This document shows positions 57,895-64,000 of a stretch of DNA of 64,000 nucleotides, piece after piece; within the stretch, counting starts at the first letter, position 1; every line of letters starts with the position of its first letter. Source of the stretch: Kovacikia minuta CCNUW1 (lineage in GTDB: Bacteria; Cyanobacteriota; Cyanobacteriia; Leptolyngbyales; Leptolyngbyaceae); assembly GCF_020091585.1 (NCBI RefSeq), contig NZ_CP083583.1, positions 992,001 through 1,056,000 of the forward strand. The letters are read 5' to 3'. The notes beneath the pieces are model-generated. The model did not search any database, was not told the DNA's origin, and worked only from the letters and a program-made list of their open reading frames with translations. The translations under genes and the position numbers were made by a program.

Positions 57895-58014
57895 GGCTCC
57901 AGTTATTGGTGGGGCGTGGTTGGAAGCTTACCTGTTGGAACCAACGTATTGCTAAATTAGACCTGGAGCGATCGCACCTCTGCTAAACACAATCACTTCA
58001 ATTAAAATCTTCGG

Positions 58015-58656
58015 CTAAGGCGATCGCGGGTCTAAATTTTCGCGTGCCCAGAGTGCGGCTTGCGTGCGATCGCTCACGTTTAACTCGTTGAGAATCCGGC
58101 TAATGTAATTTCTCACCGTTCCCTCGGTGATATGCAAAGTTTTAGCAATTTCACGGTTCGTTTTGCCCTGCCCCAGCAGCTTCAAGACATCTAACTCTCG
58201 TTCACTCAGCGTTAAATTAACCGGGGTGGCACTCGCAGGTGGTTGCAGTTGGGCAAAAACTTTGGCTGCGATCGTCGGTCCAAGTTGGCTATGTCCCTTG
58301 TGAATCGTGCGGATGGCATCAGCAACCTGCCCAGAAGGCGTGTTCTTGAGCAGATACCCAATTGCCCCCGCCTGCAACAAGTCCCACACATATTCGTCTT
58401 CGTCAAACGTGGTTAGCACGAGAATGCGGATCCAGGGATAGCTTCGGAGAATTTCACGAGTTGCTGTAACGCCATCACAGTTGGGCATCCGAATATCCAT
58501 CAGAATGACATCAGGCTGAAGGTTGCTGGTCAGGTCGATCGCTACTCTTCCATCGGGTGCCTGCCCGACAACTTCGATGTCTGCCTCTAGCGACAACAAT
58601 GCGACTAACCCTTCTCGAAAGAAGGATTGATCATCAACGACGAGCACTCGAATCAT
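58015..58656 (-). CDS. NarL/FixJ-type response regulator
   Basis: 213 residues from ATG 58656 (MIRVLVVDDQSFFREG); an upstream in-frame start at 58719 only adds unlikely sequence. Receiver domain with phospho-acceptor Asp54 (VILMDIRMPN), Thr/Lys switch residues (VLTTFDED, YLLKNTPS), then a GerE/LuxR helix-turn-helix (LTLSERELDVLKLLGQGKTN ... GTVRNYISRIL). Its start overlaps the kinase gene by 23 bases, so they form an operon. The likely DNA site is the palindrome at 59873-59908. Confidence 0.9.
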   Translation of the reverse strand: MIRVLVVDDQSFFREGLVALLSLEADIEVVGQAPDGRVAIDLTSNLQPDVILMDIRMPNCDGVTATREILRSYPWIRILVLTTFDEDEYVWDLLQAGAIGYLLKNTPSGQVADAIRTIHKGHSQLGPTIAAKVFAQLQPPASATPVNLTLSERELDVLKLLGQGKTNREIAKTLHITEGTVRNYISRILNELNVSDRTQAALWARENLDPRSP

Positions 58657-59815
58657 AAGGAATAACAATTTTGATTTGCGTTCCCTGGTGGGAACTTGTA
58701 CTAATTTTAAGAGTTCCACCCAAGAGTTCTACCCGTTCCTGCATTCCTGGTAAACCACATCCGGTTAATGGCTGTTCCAGATCAAATCCCTGACCGTCAT
58801 CTTGGAGCGTCACCACGATCGCGTCTGAGTCAACCACTCCCCGCAGTTTCACCTGAGTTGCCTTGGCGTGTTTCTGAATGTTAATTAAGCCTTCTTTCAA
58901 AACGCAGTAAAGCTGATAACTCGATTGCAGGGAGAGGGCAGGCAAATTCACATCAATCTGAGTCGCAATTCCCTGCTGGCGTATCTGCTCAACTTGCTCA
59001 CGTAGCGCCTCATTTAGATTGAAGCTGGATTGCCAGCGCATCGTCTGCACCAATTGCCGCACATCCTGGAGGCATTGGCTTGCTAATAAAGCGGCATTGT
59101 CTACCGAATGAAAGGATTTAGTTAAGTCACGATCGCGTAATTTCTGAGCAACTTCCAGTTGCACTCCCAGAGATGTAAGTGTGTGTCCCAAAGAATCATG
59201 AATCTCACGCGCAATTCGCAGACGCTCTAGTTTGGCACCCAACACTTCCACTTCTTGAGACAAGGCTTCGGCTCGTTGGCGGCTTTCCCGCTCTACCATA
59301 ATCACAAAGCCAAGGAGAAGGACAAAAATACTGCCACTGGTGTAGTACAGCAATGCATGAAGCAGTGTAATGTACAAATCAGACTGTAAGGTGATACCAT
59401 CAAACTCTGTGAGTTGTCCTTGCCGCAACGAAGGATAGATCCAGGCAAAGCCAGCTAGCCAAACAATTCCACCTGTAATACTGGTTAAAATGACTTCGCG
59501 GCGAGTTAATAGAAAGCAAGCCTTGATCAGCAGCAGGAAAAGTAAAAAACTGAATTCGACTCTCGACGCAATTGCAATGCCTATCATGACCATTTCTGAA
59601 GCGATATAAGCGCGGCGCTGCCAGAGGGGGCGATCGAGCGGCAAAATAAAGCTGAGACAGAAAAAGAGCGTGCTAAACGCGACACATTTGACGATTAGCC
59701 CAGGCGTGGAGGCTCCGTCAAGCACATAAATCAAGACCGTCATGAGCAGCAGGAGCCACTCGCCAAAGCGCAGTGTCCGACGGAGTGATAGAGAAGAGCC
59801 AGCGTCTAGATTCAT
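58634..59815 (-). CDS. Membrane sensor histidine kinase (HisKA_3 type)
   Basis: 393 residues. Five or six membrane spans (about 18-175), a short coiled coil, the HisKA_3 dimerisation box with His206 (RIAREIHDSLGHTLTSLGVQ) and a HATPase domain (LKEGLINIQKHAKATQV, DDGQGFD, GCGLPGMQERVELLGG). It lacks a large sensory domain, so it may sense through its spans, as DesK-like kinases do. Cognate of the overlapping response regulator gene. Confidence 0.9.
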   Translation of the reverse strand: MNLDAGSSLSLRRTLRFGEWLLLLMTVLIYVLDGASTPGLIVKCVAFSTLFFCLSFILPLDRPLWQRRAYIASEMVMIGIAIASRVEFSFLLFLLLIKACFLLTRREVILTSITGGIVWLAGFAWIYPSLRQGQLTEFDGITLQSDLYITLLHALLYYTSGSIFVLLLGFVIMVERESRQRAEALSQEVEVLGAKLERLRIAREIHDSLGHTLTSLGVQLEVAQKLRDRDLTKSFHSVDNAALLASQCLQDVRQLVQTMRWQSSFNLNEALREQVEQIRQQGIATQIDVNLPALSLQSSYQLYCVLKEGLINIQKHAKATQVKLRGVVDSDAIVVTLQDDGQGFDLEQPLTGCGLPGMQERVELLGGTLKISTSSHQGTQIKIVIPYDSSARR

Positions 59816-59872
59816 TGAATCGATTAACCATCCTGTTCTCTCTAGTTTGCGCGATCGCCTGCCAATTCAGGT

Positions 59873-59908
59873 ATGACACCTGTCAAGTTTAGACATGACA
59901 AGTGTCAT
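59873..59908. promoter_or_regulatory. Palindromic operator between the kinase and TMEM175-like genes
   Basis: ATGACACCTGTCA, ten bases, then TGACAAGTGTCAT: arms of 13 with 12 complementary positions. It lies 58 bp upstream of the kinase start and 80 bp upstream of the divergent gene. Size and position suit a dimeric response regulator controlling both promoters, most simply the NarL-type regulator of this operon (autoregulation). Confidence 0.65.
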
Positions 59909-59987
59909 CCGTTTCCATGATAGCTATAGGTATCAAAAACGCTGTGGATGGATTTAGATGGTCTGTAGATGAATCATCTAACCAGCT

Positions 59988-60653
59988 ATGCAGCCAGACC
60001 ACTCAAATTCTCAAACTGCCATTCACCATTTAGCAAGGCTGAGTGATTGTGTCTTTGCCCTGGCGATGGCAATTACCTTCATGGGATTTGAACTGCCAGA
60101 AACCGTTCAATCGCTGTCAAATTTGGAAGTCAACCAATTTCTGATTGGACAGCTTAAATCTCTTGGTATCTACGCCATCACTTTCATCCTGGTTGCCTTT
60201 TATTGGATTAGCCACACTCAGCAGTTTAGTTACTTCAAGCGAACGAATGAAACTCACTTATTTATCTATACCTTGTATTTAATGTGTTTATTAGTCATTC
60301 CGTTCTCGAATGATCTCGTTTTTAGGCTATCCAGCAATCCTTTCGCCAAGATCTGGTTTAACACCAATATTCTTCTGATTGGGTTTTTCTCGTTTATAAG
60401 CTGGAGCTATGCAACTCACCAACATTTATTAGTGAATGAAGATTTAGATCTTCAAATCATTCGATCGATGCAAGTGAAAGCACTAATTGAACCTGTTTGT
60501 GCCTTAATGTCAATTCCAGTTGCACTGGTTAGTCCAGATTTATCAGATCTAGTCTGGTTGTTAATTCCAGTTGTCTCCCTAATTGTGAATAAGGCTCTTA
60601 AGCAGACTTCTGAATCTAACATGATGCCAGTTTCGACTCAAGTCGTTGAGTAA
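59988..60653 (+). CDS. TMEM175/DUF1211-like membrane protein
   Basis: 221 residues with about six spans. The N-terminal RLSDCVFALAMAITFM fits the (R/x)xxFSDxxxAI signature of TMEM175 potassium-channel-like proteins, with Leu in place of the usual Phe. The remaining spans include ITFILVAFYWISHTQQFSYF and LYLMCLLVIPFSND. Bacterial members conduct potassium or protons with little selectivity. It is divergent from the two-component operon and shares the palindromic operator. Confidence 0.8.
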   Translation: MQPDHSNSQTAIHHLARLSDCVFALAMAITFMGFELPETVQSLSNLEVNQFLIGQLKSLGIYAITFILVAFYWISHTQQFSYFKRTNETHLFIYTLYLMCLLVIPFSNDLVFRLSSNPFAKIWFNTNILLIGFFSFISWSYATHQHLLVNEDLDLQIIRSMQVKALIEPVCALMSIPVALVSPDLSDLVWLLIPVVSLIVNKALKQTSESNMMPVSTQVVE

Positions 60654-60729
60654 TTGCCTCAAGCTTGTTGATTAATTTGACCTTTCAAATTTCCTCGTCT
60701 CCGCTACCGCTACCACTGGCAGGATCATC

Positions 60730-61902
60730 ATGAATTTACAGTTACTGACGAAACCATCTAATCGTTGGATGCTTGCCCTGATCGTTGCTGCATCTACCCT
60801 TACAGCAGGTATTGCTTACTATGGCATTTCGCAATTTGCTGTAGAGAAACCAGCAGAGAATACTCAGACGACCCCAACAATTCAATCTGTTGTGGCACTG
60901 GGTCGGTTGGAACCTGAAACTGAGGTAACAAAAGTGTCAGTTCCAGCTACGCTCAGTAACGATCGCGTGGCTCAACTCCTCGTCAAACGGGGCGATCGCG
61001 TGCAAGCCAATCAAGTGATTGCGATTCTAGACAGTCGCGACCGACTGCAAGGCGCTCTTCTAGAAGCTGAACAACAAGTTGCCGTTGCCCAGGCAGAGCT
61101 TGCCCAGGTTAGAGCCGGAGCAAAACTGGGTGAAATTGAGGCACAGCAAGCAGAGATTGGACGTTTACAGGCAGAATTAGCAGGGGAAACTCGGCGACAG
61201 CAAGCAACCTTGGCGAGTTTGGAGGCTGAGGTCAATAATGCCCGCTCTGAATACAACCGCTATCAATCGCTCTATCAGGAAGGAGCAATCTCCGCATCTC
61301 AGTTTGACCAGAGGCGATTAGCTTTCCAAAAAGCACAAGCACAATTTAATGAAGGCAAAGCGAATCAAAGCCGGATGGCTGATACATTGCAAGCGCAGAT
61401 TGAGTCAGCTAGAGCTAACTTGAATCGCATTAGGGAAGTGCGCCCAACCGATGTGCAGACGGCACAAGCAAAAGTGGAGCAAGCGATCGCCGTGGCTCAA
61501 CGAGCAAAAGCGGACTTGAGACAAGCAGAGGTGCGATCGCCCCAAGCAGGGCAAATTCTAGAAATCTATGCCAAACCAGGCGAAGTGGTTGGTGAAAAAG
61601 GCATTGCCGATCTGGGACAAACCCGCCAAATGCGAGTAGTTGCTGAGGTCTATCAAAGCGACATCAAAAAAATTCGGATTGGGCAACAGGCAGTGATTAC
61701 CGGTGAAGCATTTTCTGGAGAGCTGCGTGGCAGGGTTGAGGAAATTGGGCTGCAAGTGAGTCAGCAGGAGATTTTCAATAATCAACCAGGAGAAAACCTG
61801 GATCAACGGGTGGTTAAAGTCAGAATTCGGCTCAATGCACCAGACAGCGATCGAGTTGCAGGACTGACAAATTTACAGGTGCAGGTCGCTATCCAACCCT
61901 AA
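60730..61902 (+). CDS. devB: DevB-like ABC exporter membrane-fusion protein
   Basis: 390 residues, HlyD-type adaptor. N-terminal membrane anchor (MLALIVAASTLTAGIAYYGI, residues 14-33), first half of the lipoyl/barrel region (VVALGRLEPETEVTKVSVPA), long coiled coil (about 115-260), second barrel half (RSPQAGQILEIYAKPGEVVG) and the C-terminal membrane-proximal part. DevB proteins join DevC/DevA pumps to TolC; in heterocystous strains they export glycolipids, elsewhere various lipids. Here devC follows after one small regulator gene. Confidence 0.88.
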   Translation: MNLQLLTKPSNRWMLALIVAASTLTAGIAYYGISQFAVEKPAENTQTTPTIQSVVALGRLEPETEVTKVSVPATLSNDRVAQLLVKRGDRVQANQVIAILDSRDRLQGALLEAEQQVAVAQAELAQVRAGAKLGEIEAQQAEIGRLQAELAGETRRQQATLASLEAEVNNARSEYNRYQSLYQEGAISASQFDQRRLAFQKAQAQFNEGKANQSRMADTLQAQIESARANLNRIREVRPTDVQTAQAKVEQAIAVAQRAKADLRQAEVRSPQAGQILEIYAKPGEVVGEKGIADLGQTRQMRVVAEVYQSDIKKIRIGQQAVITGEAFSGELRGRVEEIGLQVSQQEIFNNQPGENLDQRVVKVRIRLNAPDSDRVAGLTNLQVQVAIQP

Positions 61903-61965
61903 GTGTTCATATTCTCGCCGACAACCAATTGGTTAATTCACACCTTACCTAACTGAGCAAAGAAG

Positions 61966-62187
61966 ATGGTGCAGACATTGTACACAACAAACCTAAAGAG
62001 ACTTTCAGAATGTGAAATGAGTGTTCTCAAGTTACTCGTTGAAGGACAGAGTAACCCTGAAATTGCTGGGGTGTTGTATCTCAGTCCCAATACTGTTAAA
62101 ACGCATGTCACAAGTATTTTGAACAAATTTGGAGTTGATAATCGCGTTCAAGCGGTTGTTTTTGCACTGCGTCATGGTTTGGTCTAA
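61966..62187 (+). CDS. Orphan LuxR-type helix-turn-helix protein
   Basis: 73 residues comprising little more than a GerE domain (LSECEMSVLKLLVEGQSNPE ... LSPNTVKTHVTSILNKFGVD). There is no receiver or sensor domain. It sits between devB and devC, 63 and 20 bp away, so it is co-transcribed with the exporter. It may be a stand-alone regulator of the operon or the tail of a lost response regulator. Confidence 0.8.
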   Translation: MVQTLYTTNLKRLSECEMSVLKLLVEGQSNPEIAGVLYLSPNTVKTHVTSILNKFGVDNRVQAVVFALRHGLV

Positions 62188-62207
62188 AGCGTAGAAAAGA
62201 GTCACCT

Positions 62208-63374
62208 ATGTTGCGTAACCTATTTCGTAAAACACCCTTAGCATGGTTTCAGCTAAAACGGGAAAAAACTCGTCTTGCGGTGGCTTTAGCGGGGATTGCC
62301 TTCGCCGATATTTTGATGTTTTTTCAACTGGGGTTGCTCGATGCCCTGTTTGAGTCTGTCGTAAAACCCTACACTTCGCTGCAAGGGGATTTATTTCTGA
62401 TTAACCCGTTGTTTGAGAGCCTAAATGTAGTCAGAAGTTTTCCCAGACAGCAACTCTATCAGGCGGCAGGAGCCAAAGAAGTTGAGTCGATTAATTATCT
62501 CTATATTGGTCAGGGCGAGTGGCGGAATGCTCAAACCCGAACGAATCAGCCCACAATGGTTTTTGCGATTAATCCCTATAACTCAGCGATTACGCTACCA
62601 GATGTACAGGCAAAACAGAATGAATTGAAGTTGCTGAACCGAATGCTCTACGATCGCGCCGGTGCAGAACATTTTTATGGCAATGTCGTTGGAGAACTTC
62701 AGCAGTCTGGCTCAGCGCCCATTCAATTTAATAACTTTCAAGTCAAGGTCGTTGGAACGTTTGTGATGGGAGCATCATTCGCTGCCAATGGGAATGTCAT
62801 TACGAGTCATTCAACTTTTCTTCGGCTCTTTCCAACCCGCCAGCCTGATGAAATTGATATTGGGGTGATTCAGTTGAAACCGGGCACCGATGTTGAGCAA
62901 TTTAAGACTGCGATACAGTCGGAGCTTAAAAGCGTGCTGATCCTGACGCATGAAGAGTTTATTGCACACGAAAAGAAATACTGGGAAACCACCAGCCCGA
63001 TCGGGATTTTGTTTGGGTTTGGCGCAATTATTGGGTTTGTCGTCGGCACTATTATCGTCTATCAAATTCTCTATTCCGATGTATCAGACCATTTACCCGA
63101 ATATGCCACCTTAAAGGCAATGGGATACAGCGATAACTACTTAATTGGTGTACTCATCCAGGAAGCGCTGATTATGGCAGTTCTAGGATTTATTCCAGGC
63201 TTTGTCATTTCGCTTGGGCTGTATTCAGTCGCTGCCGCTGCAACTTTTCTACCGATTGGGATGACAGCCAGCCGCGCAATGCTTGTGTTGACGTTGACGA
63301 TTGTTATGTGTGCCGCATCAGGAGGAATCGCGATGCGTAAACTGCAATCGGCTGATCCGGCTGACATTTTTTAG
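62208..63374 (+). CDS. devC: DevC-like ABC exporter permease
   Basis: 388 residues of the MacB/FtsX-like permease type: first span after FRKTPLAWFQLKREKTRLAV (about residues 25-45), a large periplasmic domain (50-260), and three C-terminal spans (SPIGILFGFGAIIGFVVGTI, IMAVLGFIPGFVISLGLYSV, and a last one), ending in DPADIF, as DevC proteins do. The ATPase partner DevA, normally the next gene, is not present; a GAP-family gene follows instead. devA may lie beyond the window. Confidence 0.9.
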   Translation: MLRNLFRKTPLAWFQLKREKTRLAVALAGIAFADILMFFQLGLLDALFESVVKPYTSLQGDLFLINPLFESLNVVRSFPRQQLYQAAGAKEVESINYLYIGQGEWRNAQTRTNQPTMVFAINPYNSAITLPDVQAKQNELKLLNRMLYDRAGAEHFYGNVVGELQQSGSAPIQFNNFQVKVVGTFVMGASFAANGNVITSHSTFLRLFPTRQPDEIDIGVIQLKPGTDVEQFKTAIQSELKSVLILTHEEFIAHEKKYWETTSPIGILFGFGAIIGFVVGTIIVYQILYSDVSDHLPEYATLKAMGYSDNYLIGVLIQEALIMAVLGFIPGFVISLGLYSVAAAATFLPIGMTASRAMLVLTLTIVMCAASGGIAMRKLQSADPADIF

Positions 63375-63395
63375 TTCTATCTCTCATGTAATCAG

Positions 63396-64000
63396 ATGTC
63401 ATCCTTACTTGCTTATCTCATTCCAATCGCGGCACTAGACAGCCTCAACCCGACTACTACAGCAGTCCAAATGTATCTGCTCAGTACGCCTAAGCCAGTG
63501 CCTCGCTCAGTTGCATTTATCGCGGGAGTATTTATCACCTATTGGGCAGCAGGGTTAGCGGTGGTGCTTGGAGCAAATCGATTGACCAGCAATTTACCAG
63601 GTCTGCCACCCTTACTGATGTACACGTTGCAACTGGTCATTGGCATCGTTCTATTGATAGTCGGTTGGAATCTTAACAAGTCTGCTACGAAGTCCCAGGA
63701 AGTTAAACGCCCTGCTCGGTTGACAATTGTTCAAACTTTTCTCTTTGGCAGTGCTGCAACGCTTTGGGATTTCCCGACCGCGTTGCCTTACCTGGCAGCG
63801 ATCGAGCGCATTGTGCGATCGCAGTTTGACCTCTTCACCACAATGAGTATCCTTGCAATCTACAACGCGATCTTTGTCTTCCCACTCATTGTTCTCTTAG
63901 GACTCTACATCTACCTCGGCGAACGCAGTGTTAATTTGATCCAGGCGATTAATCAATCCGTGCAGAAGTGGGGACAAAAAATACTGCGAGTCCTGCTCAT
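63396..64000 (+). CDS. GAP-family (Sap-like) membrane protein, 3' partial
   Basis: The frame from ATG 63396 is open to the right edge (201 codons). It begins MSSLLAYLIPIAALDSLNPT and has multiple spans, with GAP-family character: a DxLNPTT motif early, repeated GVFITYWAAGLAVVLGAN, and ATLWDFPTALPYLAAIER. GAP proteins are implicated in exporting lipids or peptidolipids, which would suit the DevBC exporter upstream, 22 bp away. Its end lies outside the window. Confidence 0.75.
   Translation, partial: MSSLLAYLIPIAALDSLNPTTTAVQMYLLSTPKPVPRSVAFIAGVFITYWAAGLAVVLGANRLTSNLPGLPPLLMYTLQLVIGIVLLIVGWNLNKSATKSQEVKRPARLTIVQTFLFGSAATLWDFPTALPYLAAIERIVRSQFDLFTTMSILAIYNAIFVFPLIVLLGLYIYLGERSVNLIQAINQSVQKWGQKILRVLL

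Overview
The window looks like accessory DNA from a filamentous cyanobacterium. The octamer GCGATCGC (HIP1) is frequent, and the gene families are typical of that group: TPR, TIR and FGE-sulfatase fusions, pentapeptide repeats, Uma2 proteins, DevB/DevC exporters and NarL-type two-component pairs. No rRNA, tRNA or CRISPR array was seen.

Layout. (1) 1-2203: a TPR protein followed by a TIR-FGE protein whose 3' end looks like the variable region of a diversity-generating retroelement (DGR). (2) 2340-4735: an IS21-like element with 18-nt end repeats. (3) 4881-7049: a P-loop ATPase gene broken by a 97-bp tandem duplication, an iteron-like repeat block, and an unexplained non-coding stretch. (4) 7050-15204: a decayed helicase-methylase-ATPase (Hma-like) defence locus. 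The helicase is intact. The DUF1156 methylase survives only as its two ends, with a complete nuclease-helicase gene (PD-(D/E)XK plus DUF2075) between them. Toxin-antitoxin genes follow, and the DUF499/Swt1-HEPN gene is cut off by an IS3-like element. (5) 15205-23638: IS debris, pentapeptide and hypothetical genes, a secreted Ig-like protein and two glycosyltransferases. (6) 23772-51783: a large minus-strand polymorphic toxin region. (7) 51784-56767: a Tn3-family transposon with an IS630 element in its res region. (8) 56750-57894: an MFS gene beheaded by the transposon, followed by an attC-like site. (9) 58015-64000: a two-component system divergent from a TMEM175-like gene, then devB, an orphan LuxR-type regulator, devC and a GAP-family membrane protein.

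The toxin region is the most interesting part. One giant RHS gene (about 3,590 codons, interrupted by a homopolymer frameshift and an in-frame TAG next to a palindromic repeat) is followed by two displaced RHS tips with other C-termini. Upstream lies a second toxin family that I do not recognise as described: PPC and Ig-like repeats, a conserved module ending in PGDRRV, a Gly-rich linker, alpha-helical LNP/FLxxLWR repeats and a variable C-terminus. It also has an orphan tip, which carries an NlpC/P60-like domain. Each of the five C-termini is followed, on the same strand, by one or two genes predicted to be membrane-anchored or exported. One pair overlaps by ATGA. This suggests toxin-immunity pairs acting in the periplasm.

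Many genes carry single-base frameshifts, often in homopolymers. That may reflect decay or consensus sequencing error, and each such call is marked.
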